Under the pieces are notes generated by a model. The model had not been told where the DNA came from and made no database searches. It saw only the letters and a program-made list of their open reading frames with translations. A program made the translations under genes and the position numbers. From Rhodothermaceae bacterium (GTDB lineage: Bacteria; Bacteroidota; Rhodothermia; Rhodothermales; Rubricoccaceae): a DNA stretch of 12,375 nucleotides. Where the stretch lies: the NCBI GenBank assembly GCA_013003465.1, contig JABDIZ010000004.1:1-12375 (forward strand), given 5' to 3'. Of the stretch, positions 1 through 6,652 are shown in pieces (position 1 is the stretch's first letter; each line of letters begins with the position of its first letter).

Positions 1-795
1 GTCGATACCCTACAACTCGCCGCGCAGCGCGACGCGCTCGTCGCCCAGCGCCGCAACCTCCTCGCGCAGCAGCGTTCGTTGCGCGTGCAGGGCGCCGCCA
101 CGCGGGCGCAGACGAGCGAGGCCGACGCAGCGGCCAGGGCGCTGGCGGCTCAACTCCAGACCGCCGAGGAAGAACTCGCCCGCACGCAGCGCCTCTTCGC
201 CGACGAGGCGGCCACGGCCCGCGAACTGAACGAGCGCGAAGGGATGGTCCGCCAGCTACGGGCACAACTCCAGCAGGCCCGTGCCCGCGTCGGGACGATT
301 CGCGCGCAGGCCGGGGTGCCCGATGCGCAGGCCACCGCCGTCACCGACCAGGTCGCCAGCATTGATGCGCAGATCCGCCAACTCGACGACCGCATCGCCG
401 ATGCGGCGGTGACGAATCCAACAGCCGGGACGGTCCTCTCGGTCGTCGTCGAGGCGGGCGAGCTCGTCCGCACCGGCTCGCCGCTCTACACCGTCGCCGA
501 CCTCTCGGCGCTGACGCTGCGGGCCTACGCGACGGGCAATCAACTGGCTCGGCTTCGCCTCGGCATGCCCGTTGAGGTGCTCGTCGACGACGGCAGCGGT
601 GGGCTCCGCTCGCTTCGCGGCGAGGTCGTCACCATCGCCTCCGCGGCCCAGTTCACGCCCACACCGATCCAGACGCGCGACGAGCGGGCCGAACTGGTCT
701 ACGCCTTTGAGGTCCGCGTGCCTAATCCCGACGGGTTCCTCAAAGTGGGGATGCCGGGCGAAGTTCGCTTCCTCGATGATGCAGCGGCGGAGTGA
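1..795 (+). CDS. HlyD-family membrane fusion (periplasmic adaptor) protein, 5' end outside window
   Basis: This is the C-terminal 264 codons of a periplasmic adaptor that would link the inner-membrane ABC exporter encoded just downstream to an outer-membrane channel. The frame is open from base 1, so the signal or anchor segment and the first half of the lipoyl domain lie upstream. Codons 1 to about 133 are rich in Ala, Gln, Arg and Glu with heptad-like spacing, as expected for the alpha-helical hairpin. From about codon 134 (VTNPTAGTVLSVVVEAGELV) comes the second half of the lipoyl/barrel-sandwich domain, then a beta-barrel region. The stretch FTPTPIQTRDERAELVYAFE followed by LKVGMPGEV resembles the end of YbhG-type adaptors. 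The stop lies 4 bp before the first ATPase gene, so the two are surely co-transcribed. Family membership is well supported; the exported substrate is unknown. Confidence 0.88.
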   Translation, partial: VDTLQLAAQRDALVAQRRNLLAQQRSLRVQGAATRAQTSEADAAARALAAQLQTAEEELARTQRLFADEAATARELNEREGMVRQLRAQLQQARARVGTIRAQAGVPDAQATAVTDQVASIDAQIRQLDDRIADAAVTNPTAGTVLSVVVEAGELVRTGSPLYTVADLSALTLRAYATGNQLARLRLGMPVEVLVDDGSGGLRSLRGEVVTIASAAQFTPTPIQTRDERAELVYAFEVRVPNPDGFLKVGMPGEVRFLDDAAAE

Positions 796-799
796 TCCC

Positions 800-1762
800 A
801 TGACCGACGCCCCTGCCTCTGTTCAGGTCAATGGCCTCGTCAAGCGCTACGACGAGGCCGTCGCGCTCGACGGCGTCTCGTTGGCGGTCGAGCCGGGCGA
901 GCTGTTCGGTGTGATCGGCCCCGACGGCGCGGGTAAGTCGACGCTCTTCCGCATCCTCGTGACGGTGATTCTGCCGGATGCAGGCGCGGCGTCGGTTGAC
1001 GGGCTCGACGTGGTGGACGACTACCTGGAGATCCGCCGTCGCGTAGGCTATATGCCCGGTCGCTTCTCGCTCTATCCCGACCTCACCGTCCGCGAGAACC
1101 TCGAGTTCTTCGCCTCCGTCTTCGGCACGAGCGTCGAGGCCGAGTATGACGTTATCGCGCCGATCTACAGCCAGATCGAGCCGTTCGATGACCGCCGTGC
1201 CGGGGCGCTCTCGGGCGGGATGAAGCAGAAGCTCGCGCTCTCGTGTGCGCTCGTCCACCGTCCTCGCGTTCTGATCCTCGACGAGCCGACGACGGGCGTG
1301 GATGCCGTCTCGCGGGCGGAGTTCTGGGACATGCTCGGCGAACTGAAGCGGGGCGGCCTCACCACGCTCGTCTCGACCCCCTACATGGACGAGGCCGCGC
1401 GCTGCGACCGGATCGCGCTCCTCCAGACGGGCCGTCTGCTCCGTGCCCCCGACACGCCCGAGGCCGTTGCCCGGAGCTTCCGCGCGCCGCTTGTCCGTGT
1501 ACGCGCTACGGGGGAGCGGGCGGCCCTCCTTGGCACCCTCCGCGCCCTCGACGGTGTGGCTCGCGCCGAGGTGTTCGGCGAGTGGGTGCACGTGACGGGG
1601 GCAGGGGAGGACGCCGGTGCCCTCGCTCTGCGGATGCAGCGAGCCCTCGAAGGCCAGGGCTGGTCAGAAGTCGTCGCCGAGCCCGTGGCCCCGTCGGTCG
1701 AGGACGTCTTCATGGCTCTCATGAGCGACCCGGACCCCACCGCCGAGGTCAACCATGGCTGA
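800..1762 (+). CDS. ABC transporter ATP-binding protein, first of a pair (degenerate Q- and H-loops)
   Basis: This 320-residue ATPase is predicted to power the ABC-2 exporter with the next ATPase. Visible motifs are Walker A GPDGAGKST (40-48), signature LSGGM (137-141), Walker B ILDEP (159-163) and D-loop GVD (166-168). The usual Q-loop glutamine is Gly87 (YMPGRFSLY), and the switch histidine is replaced by Pro194 (STPYMDEA). About 95 residues after the ATPase core form an extra C-terminal domain like those of DUF4162-type ABC proteins. The ATG was chosen because GGAG lies 7 nt upstream and the core homology starts about 10 residues in; the open frame extends further 5' but there it lies inside the adaptor gene. 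It overlaps the second ATPase gene by 8 bp. It matches the N-terminal half of YbhF-like double ATPases; a Gly at the Q-loop is, from memory, common in Bacteroidota relatives. Confidence 0.93.
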   Translation: MTDAPASVQVNGLVKRYDEAVALDGVSLAVEPGELFGVIGPDGAGKSTLFRILVTVILPDAGAASVDGLDVVDDYLEIRRRVGYMPGRFSLYPDLTVRENLEFFASVFGTSVEAEYDVIAPIYSQIEPFDDRRAGALSGGMKQKLALSCALVHRPRVLILDEPTTGVDAVSRAEFWDMLGELKRGGLTTLVSTPYMDEAARCDRIALLQTGRLLRAPDTPEAVARSFRAPLVRVRATGERAALLGTLRALDGVARAEVFGEWVHVTGAGEDAGALALRMQRALEGQGWSEVVAEPVAPSVEDVFMALMSDPDPTAEVNHG

Positions 1763-2528
1763 CCGTGGTCCCACGATTCCTCGCGAGGAAGCCGCGGTCT
1801 GGGCGCAGGACCTCACGCGTACCTTCGGCAGCTTCATCGCCGTGGACCACATCACGTTCGCGGTGGCGCAGGGCGAGGTGTTCGGCTTCCTCGGCGCCAA
1901 CGGCGCGGGCAAGACGACGGCCATCAAGATGCTCACCGGGCTGCTCGCGCCCTCCGGCGGCACTGCCCACACCGCTGGCTATGACGTAGCCGAGCAGCCC
2001 GACGAGGTCAAGCGGCGCATCGGCTACATGAGCCAGCGCTTCGCCCTCTACGACGACCTGACGGTGAAGGAGAACGTCCGCTTCTACGGCGGTGTCTATG
2101 GCCTGACCGACCGCCAGATCGCCGAGCGGATGGCGGCGATGCTGGCGCGGCTCGGGTTCGAGCGGATGGCGAGGGAGCGCGTCGGCAGACTGCCGCTCGG
2201 GTGGAAGCAGAAGCTCGACTTCTCGGTCGCGCTGCTGCACGAGCCCGAAGTCGTCTTTCTCGATGAGCCGACGGGCGGTGTGGATCCCGTCACGCGGCGG
2301 CAGTTCTGGGAGTTGATCTACGCCGCCGCCCAGGGGGGCACGACGGTCTTCGTCACGACGCACTACATGGACGAGGCCGAGTACTGCGACCGCGTCTCGA
2401 TCATGGTTGCTGGAACAATCGCGGCCCTCGGGACCCCGGCCGAACTCAAGGCCCAGTTTGCCGCCGCCTCCATCGACGAGGTGTTTCTTCGTCTCGCTCG
2501 GCCGGTTGAGGAGGCGGCTTCCTCATGA
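1755..2528 (+). CDS. ABC transporter ATP-binding protein, second of a pair (degenerate signature)
   Basis: This is a 257-residue ATPase. It carries Walker A GANGAGKTT (47-55), an intact Q-loop Gln94 (YMSQRFALY), Walker B VFLDEP (167-172), D-loop GVD and the switch His203 (TTHYMDEAE). The signature is LPLGW (146-150) instead of LSGGQ. That form is typical, as I recall it, of the C-terminal half of YbhF-like ATPases. It therefore complements the preceding ATPase, which has a normal signature but lacks the Q and H residues. The protein has no extra C-terminal domain and ends soon after the SIDEVFLRLAR motif. The start ATG lies within the end of the previous gene with GAGGT 6 nt upstream, and its stop shares the sequence ATGA with the permease start. 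Translational coupling through the operon is likely. Confidence 0.93.
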   Translation: MADRGPTIPREEAAVWAQDLTRTFGSFIAVDHITFAVAQGEVFGFLGANGAGKTTAIKMLTGLLAPSGGTAHTAGYDVAEQPDEVKRRIGYMSQRFALYDDLTVKENVRFYGGVYGLTDRQIAERMAAMLARLGFERMARERVGRLPLGWKQKLDFSVALLHEPEVVFLDEPTGGVDPVTRRQFWELIYAAAQGGTTVFVTTHYMDEAEYCDRVSIMVAGTIAALGTPAELKAQFAAASIDEVFLRLARPVEEAASS

Positions 2529-3619
2529 GCGCCTTCCGCAGCTTCGTCGTCAAGGAGACGCGCCACATCCTGCGGGACCGGCAGACGCTGGCCGTCCTCC
2601 TGCTGATGCCTGTGGCGATGGTGCTGCTCTTCGGGTACGCCATCCGCACGGACGTGGAGGACGTGCGCGTGCTCGTCGTGGACGCGGCGCGCGATGCTCG
2701 GAGTACCGACCTCACGCGGGCACTCGCGTCAACCCACGCGCTTCGGCTGGTGGGCGTGGTGGGCGGCGTGCCGCAGGTGGAGCCTGCCCTCCGCGCGGGC
2801 GAGGCCGATGTGGCGCTCCTGCTGCCGTCCGACTTCGCCCGACGGTTCGCGCGGGGCACAGCCGAGGTGCTCATCGTCAGCGACGGCGCGAATGCCAATT
2901 ACGCGGCGACGGCCGAGTCGTACGTGCGGACGGTCGTGCAGCAGTGGGCCGCGCAAAACGGCGGCGGTGCACCCGTCGTGCGGACCGCCACGCGGATGCG
3001 CTTCAACCCGACGCTGGCGTCGCAAAACCTGTTCGTGCCGGGCCTGTTGGCGTTCGTGCTCACGCTCGTGAGCGCGCTCATGACGGCCATCTCTATCGCG
3101 AAGGAGAAAGAGACGGGCACGATGGAAGTGCTGCTCGTCTCGCCGCTGCGGCCGCTCCAGATCGTCGTCGGCAAGGTGGCGCCTTACCTCGGGCTCGCCT
3201 TCGTGAACGCGCTGACGGCGCTCGGCGTGGCCTTCGTCGTGTTCGGCGTGCCGGTGCGCGGGAGCCTCACGCTGCTGCTCGTCGCCTCGCTCGTCTACGT
3301 GCTCGTCTCGCTCGCCCTCGGCGTGCTCATCTCCAGCCGCGCGCCGGACCAGCGGACGGCTATGATGGCGGCGCTGCTCGGCCTCTTGCTCCCCACGCTC
3401 GCGCTCTCGGGCTTCATCTTCCCGATTGCATCGATGCCGGGCTGGCTCCAGCCGGTGCCCAACGTCGTCCCGGCGACGTGGTACATCCTCGTCGTGCGAG
3501 GCATCATGCTCAAGGGCGTCGGGCTGGCCGTGTTGTGGAAGGAGATCGCGGTGCTGTGTGCGATGGCCGTGGTGCTACTAGCCGCCGGGGCGCGCTCGTT
3601 CAATGACCGGATCGAGTAG
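2525..3619 (+). CDS. ABC-2 type permease, first of a pair
   Basis: This is a 364-residue inner-membrane permease of the ABC2_membrane_3 type, which would form half of the export channel. The layout is one N-terminal membrane helix (about 21-41) after the conserved KETRHILRDR segment, then a soluble periplasmic domain (about 42-165). A C-terminal bundle of about five helices follows (roughly 168-192, 215-240, 247-270, 278-301, 336-355). The cytosolic loop EKETGTMEVLLVSPL (194-208) is the characteristic ATPase-contact segment of this family. It starts in an ATGA overlap with the second ATPase, with GAGGAGG 10 nt upstream. Length and layout match YbhS/YbhR-like proteins. Five bp separate it from the second permease, suggesting a heterodimeric channel. 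Confidence 0.92.
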   Translation: MSAFRSFVVKETRHILRDRQTLAVLLLMPVAMVLLFGYAIRTDVEDVRVLVVDAARDARSTDLTRALASTHALRLVGVVGGVPQVEPALRAGEADVALLLPSDFARRFARGTAEVLIVSDGANANYAATAESYVRTVVQQWAAQNGGGAPVVRTATRMRFNPTLASQNLFVPGLLAFVLTLVSALMTAISIAKEKETGTMEVLLVSPLRPLQIVVGKVAPYLGLAFVNALTALGVAFVVFGVPVRGSLTLLLVASLVYVLVSLALGVLISSRAPDQRTAMMAALLGLLLPTLALSGFIFPIASMPGWLQPVPNVVPATWYILVVRGIMLKGVGLAVLWKEIAVLCAMAVVLLAAGARSFNDRIE

Positions 3620-3624
3620 GCGTC

Positions 3625-4755
3625 ATGCGAACGATCCTCTTCATCATCCGGAAGGAGACGCTCCAGGTCCTGCGCGACCGGATCATGCTCGTCCAGATCT
3701 TCGTCCCGCCGGTGCTCCAACTCCTGATTCTGGCGCAGGCGATGACGTTCGAGGTCAAGCACACGGATCTCGCTCTCGTGGACCTCGACCGCTCGCCCGC
3801 CTCCGAGCGACTCGTGGAGCGCTTCACCGCCTCGGGCCGGTTCGAGGTTGCCGTATGGACGCCCTCCGGTGACGTAGCCGACGAGGCGCTGCTGACGCGC
3901 GAGGCGAGCGCCGTGCTCCGTATCCCCGAGGGTTTCGAGCGCGACCTGCGCCGGGGCCAGCCGCCTGCGGTCCAACTCGTGCTCAACGCCGAGGACGGCG
4001 CGGCAGCGGGCGTCAGGCAGGCCTACGCCGCGCAGATCCTGGCCGCCTTCACCCAGGCGGAGGCCGCCGGACCCATCGGCGCCTCGATGCGCGCCGCGAC
4101 GGACGCGCGGCCGGGCGTGGCGATTCAGACGCGCACGCTGTACAACCCGGAGGGGGCGTACCTCGCCTACATGGCCATCGGGCTGCTGGCCTCACTCGTC
4201 ACCCTCGTCGGCATCCTGCTGACCTCGCAGAATATCGCGCGCGAGAAGGAGATCGGGACGCTGGAGCAGCTCAATGTGACGCCGATCACGAAGCGCCAGT
4301 TCATCGTCGGCAAGCTGGCGCCGTTCTGGGTGCTCGGCCTGATCGAGCTGACGGTGGGGCTGCTCGTGATCCGGCTCGTGTTCGGGATTCCATTCGCCGG
4401 GCCGGTCGCGCTCGTCTACCTCGGTGCAGGCGTCTACCTGTTCGCCGCGCTCGGCCTCGGCCTGCTCATCTCGACGGCCGTGCAGACGCAGCAGCAGGCG
4501 CAGTTCCTGACGTTCTTCGTGCTCGTGACGTTTTTCTTCCTCGGGGGCATCTTCACGCCTGTCCAGTCGATGCCCGGCTGGGCACAGACGGTGGCCGAGT
4601 TCAACCCGATCAAGCACTTCGCTGCGTTGCTGCGGGCGGTGCTGATCAAGGGCGGCGGGTTCGGCGATGTGGTCGGCGGGATCGGAGCGATGGCGGCGTT
4701 TGCGGTTGTGGTGCTCACGCTGGCGCTGCTGCGCTACCGGAAGACCGCCGCCTGA
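3625..4755 (+). CDS. ABC-2 type permease, second of a pair
   Basis: This is a 376-residue permease, paralogous to its upstream neighbour. It has the same N-terminal pattern (KETLQVLRDR, residues 10-19), one helix (about 21-40), a periplasmic domain (about 42-178) and a C-terminal helix bundle from about 182. It also carries the contact loop EKEIGTLEQLNVTPI (207-221). The segment GGIFTPVQSMPGW near 307-319 aligns with SGFIFPIASMPGW in the first permease, so the pair arose by duplication. It is the last gene of the operon on this strand. No clear rho-independent terminator follows; instead a minus-strand relic reading frame runs into its last 41 bp. The substrate cannot be told from the sequence. 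Related E. coli proteins are linked to drug and cation export. Confidence 0.92.
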   Translation: MRTILFIIRKETLQVLRDRIMLVQIFVPPVLQLLILAQAMTFEVKHTDLALVDLDRSPASERLVERFTASGRFEVAVWTPSGDVADEALLTREASAVLRIPEGFERDLRRGQPPAVQLVLNAEDGAAAGVRQAYAAQILAAFTQAEAAGPIGASMRAATDARPGVAIQTRTLYNPEGAYLAYMAIGLLASLVTLVGILLTSQNIAREKEIGTLEQLNVTPITKRQFIVGKLAPFWVLGLIELTVGLLVIRLVFGIPFAGPVALVYLGAGVYLFAALGLGLLISTAVQTQQQAQFLTFFVLVTFFFLGGIFTPVQSMPGWAQTVAEFNPIKHFAALLRAVLIKGGGFGDVVGGIGAMAAFAVVVLTLALLRYRKTAA

Positions 4756-5116
4756 TGCTGAGGTGACGCCTCGCGCTGCTCGGCGGCTGCGGCGTGCCGC
4801 CCTGCTCCACGGCATCGTCGGGAATCAGGCCGAGTTCCGAGGCCGCTTTGGCGGCCTCGGTGGTGTCGGCGATGAGCCGCATGGGCACGCCGCGCGTCTC
4901 GACATCGCGGGCGATGTACTCAACGGCTCGGGCGCGCTTGGGGTTGGTCACGTCGCGGATGAAGACGGCCCGGATGCGACCGGGGTGCCGCGCGACGGCC
5001 TGCTGGTGGATCTCGGCGTCCTCCATGGACGGGTCAGGCAGGGAAGAGGCCCTGTGCCTACGCCTACCCACGCCGAGCGGGTCCGCAGCCGATCTGGGAG
5101 TCGCCCTCGTCCGCAC
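4715..5116 (-). pseudogene. Relic of the C-terminal end of an App1-type (DUF2183) phosphatase
   Basis: The minus-strand frame (133 codons) contains, at residues about 28-105 (bases about 4802-5035), DAEIHQQAVARHPGRIRAVF, then IRDVT, then ADTTEAAKAASELGLIPDD. This resembles the end of App1-like phosphatidate phosphatase domains, where a D-(P/A)-E-I segment is followed by a PGR...AIYIRDV strand and a final helix. The catalytic N-terminal half of that domain, with its DxDDT motif, is absent: the upstream residues are low-complexity and no other frame continues the homology. The downstream tail is Arg/Ser-rich and overlaps the end of the permease gene by 41 bp, so the original C-terminus is probably also lost or altered. 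I read it as a decayed fragment. The family call comes from recalled motif similarity and is moderate; a short independent gene cannot be excluded. Confidence 0.5.
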
Positions 5117-5589
5117 CGAACGGACCGAGACGACACCAGCCCAGCGTCGCCTTGAGTACTCCTCGCCAGACGCAATTGTAGCTCAACTCATCATTGGCGC
5201 TAGAATCTGGGGGTCGACTCCCGGGAGCGCGCTGGAGCGGCTCTAGCGCTATGCGTCGCTGCTGCGCCCGTTCTTGCAGTGCTCCATCTGAATCGGGAAA
5301 CGGACGGGTCCGCAGGTATCACATCCGGTCTTCATGGAGACAACCGGCAGGGCTCGTATGCCCAACCCGAGGAGGTCACGACCGAACTAGCGTTTCAGGG
5401 ACTGGTGGTACCGTCCACCGGCATACGCGAGGACGGCGATGATTAGTGTGGTCAACATAGGAGGCGGGGTCCGAATGAGTAGGGATCACACGATACGGCC
5501 CGCCAACGCACGGGTTACACCAAGCCGTAGCCGCCCTAATCACATGAACGCCTTGTAGCTGCCTAACTCGCCCCTTGCGGAGGCGCGAC
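5117..5589. other. Gene-free stretch with a tRNA-like fragment
   Basis: These 473 bases hold no reading frame I can support. The frames that are open lack recognisable motifs and have Arg/Ser/Gly-rich compositions typical of chance frames in GC-rich DNA. The stretch looks less GC-biased than the flanking genes. Structures seen are a tRNA-like segment near 5172-5230 and a short inverted repeat GGTGG/CCACC around 5404-5419. Another imperfect hairpin near 5572-5588 (GCCCC/GGCGC) lies just past the stop of the minus-strand gene but has no T-run. Neither is convincing as a terminator. Confidence 0.5.
5172..5230 (+). other. tRNA-like fragment, possibly a decayed tRNA
   Basis: The segment GTAGCTCAACT (5178-5188) matches the usual start of a tRNA D-arm, and 26 nt further on GGGGGTCGACTCCC (5209-5222) resembles a T-arm of the form GGGGG-TTCGACT-CCC with one T missing. 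The order and orientation are right, but the segment is about 15 nt too short. No second half of the D stem or proper anticodon stem can be built, and the acceptor ends do not pair. It is not a working tRNA; it may be a relic or a coincidence. Confidence 0.25.
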
Positions 5590-6417
5590 TCACCGGATGA
5601 CTTCTCGGCAGACGGAGAAATCGACGCTGGATCCCCCGTAGTCGTCCACCGTGACCGAGGTGCCGCCCATCGTGGCTGCCAACCCGTCCGCCAGGGGCGG
5701 GCTGCGCAGGGGACCGGTCAACTGGGCGCACAGGGCACGCGACGCGTCTTGTGGATTCTCAAAGGGCTGCTCCGGTGATCGCTCCAGGATGCGCAGGTCT
5801 GCCATGATCGTGTGATCGATGCCACCGTGCCGGAAGTTTGATTGCGGGATGCCTTCGGTGATAGCATCCACCGATCGAACGGAGACGATCCGCAGCGTGC
5901 CCCCGATATAGACTGCCACGGGCAGGTACCCGCCTCCGATGATCGCTGCTGGCGGGTCGGTTCGCTCTTCCGAGGACCCAGGTCCGGCCACCGCCGAGGG
6001 ATCGTCAGCTGCCCAGGTACCCGCGAGCCGGGCTATCCCCGCGGTCAGCAGCCCCGCGCCGATCAAGGCTGCAATCGCAAGCAAGGGGTGGGCCGTGATC
6101 CATCCGACAAGACCGCCACTGGCTGCCGCGCTCGCTCCGGAGGCACCCGCTCCGGCCGCCCCTTCTGCGGCCCCGGCTGCCGCTCCCGCACCCGCAGCGG
6201 CCCCGGAGCCCCCGCTCAGCGTCATGGCCTGCTGGAGCATGCGCGCAGTCTCGGAATTGGCCCCGACGCGGCCCAAGACGCGCGCCGCGTTACGCATGAA
6301 GGTTGCCCCCGTCCACGAAACCCCCTCGGCCGCCATGGCCGCGGTGGGCGACATGCCCGCGACGATGTTCTGAGCGACGCGTACGACCTGCTGATCTGCT
6401 GGACTGAGCCACGACAT
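5590..6417 (-). CDS. Unrecognised single-pass membrane protein with Ala/Gly-rich linker
   Basis: I do not recognise this 275-residue protein. Residues 1-66 look like a compact, soluble helical domain (LSPADQQVVRVAQNIVAG onward). Residues 67-101 are almost only Ala, Gly and Ser and look like a flexible linker. About 102-133 form one hydrophobic helix (ITAHPLLAIAALIGAGLLTA). Residues 134-155 are an acidic Pro/Ser/Gly spacer. Residues 156-275 form a second domain with two cysteines (230 and 270) that could pair if it lies outside the cytoplasm. No signal peptide is present, so an N-in, C-out orientation is plausible. The start ATG is fixed by a perfect AAGGAGG 7 nt upstream; the frame extends 45 codons further without a good start. 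The neighbours are a relic region and a tRNA, which gives no functional hint but fits an acquired gene. Confidence 0.72.
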   Translation of the reverse strand: MSWLSPADQQVVRVAQNIVAGMSPTAAMAAEGVSWTGATFMRNAARVLGRVGANSETARMLQQAMTLSGGSGAAAGAGAAAGAAEGAAGAGASGASAAASGGLVGWITAHPLLAIAALIGAGLLTAGIARLAGTWAADDPSAVAGPGSSEERTDPPAAIIGGGYLPVAVYIGGTLRIVSVRSVDAITEGIPQSNFRHGGIDHTIMADLRILERSPEQPFENPQDASRALCAQLTGPLRSPPLADGLAATMGGTSVTVDDYGGSSVDFSVCREVIR

Positions 6418-6424
6418 TGCCCTT

Positions 6425-6431
6425 CCTCCTT
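6425..6431 (-). promoter_or_regulatory. Strong Shine-Dalgarno site of the 275-residue protein gene
   Basis: On the minus strand AAGGAGG is followed by 7 nt and then the ATG at 6417. This decides the start within a longer open frame. The same site is absent from the six genes of the 6861-12375 block, so it is notable in this genome. Confidence 0.75.
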
Positions 6432-6548
6432 GTGTTGATGATGCGGGCGCACAGTCCGTCGCCGGGACACCAAGGAAAGCACGCTCCCGACTTGCATCCT
6501 GCGGACGCAGGGGATGAATGGTCGTTGCCGTCCCGTGAAGGGTGCTAC

Positions 6549-6577
6549 GCATAATTGTTCAAAACAATTAAGCACAA
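6549..6577 (-). promoter_or_regulatory. Candidate promoter with inverted repeat in the spacer (possible operator)
   Basis: On the minus strand TTGTGC (6572-6577), a 17-bp spacer and TTATGC (6549-6554) could serve as -35 and -10 boxes for the 275-residue protein gene, about 130 bp upstream of its ATG. A perfect 8-bp inverted repeat TAATTGTT/AACAATTA with a 3-nt loop (6552-6570) covers almost the whole spacer. This AT-rich palindrome stands out in GC-rich DNA and would suit a repressor site. The -10 match is poor, so the promoter call is weak; the palindrome itself is certain. Confidence 0.35.
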
Positions 6578-6617
6578 GGGTTTGCAAGGTGCAAGGTGGT
6601 GTGCCCGCGCTCAACAG

Positions 6618-6647
6618 AAAATGCCGCTTCCTGGACGAAAGCGGCAT
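6618..6647 (-). terminator. Rho-independent terminator of the tRNA-Arg gene
   Basis: A 9-bp perfect stem (ATGCCGCTT at 6621-6629 with AAGCGGCAT at 6639-6647) with a 9-nt loop is followed on the minus strand by TTTT (6618-6621, partly shared with the stem end). It begins 6 nt past the tRNA 3' end, the usual position for a tRNA terminator. It should also separate tRNA transcription from the downstream membrane protein gene. Confidence 0.78.
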
Positions 6648-6652
6648 CATTG

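Noticed and set aside
740..1591. 283-codon minus-strand frame opposite the first ATPase
   Set aside because: It is antisense to intact Walker and signature motifs; no recognisable domain.
2407..3606. 399-codon plus-strand frame over the first permease
   Set aside because: It is an out-of-frame shadow, extremely Arg/Ala-rich and without motifs; the permease frame has clear helices and family segments.
4667..5246. Plus-strand frames of 162 and 150 codons after the second permease
   Set aside because: They lie opposite the phosphatase relic, lack motifs and overlap each other; only the minus strand shows family resemblance.
5842..6438. Plus-strand frames opposite the orphan membrane protein gene
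   Set aside because: The Ala/Pro-rich runs mirror the Ala/Gly linker of the minus-strand gene. The minus frame has a perfect Shine-Dalgarno site and a proper membrane helix, the plus frames have neither.
4756..6652. Integrated mobile element at tRNA-Arg
   Set aside because: No integrase, transposase or duplicate of the tRNA 3' end was found in the segment, so only a general island-like character is claimed.
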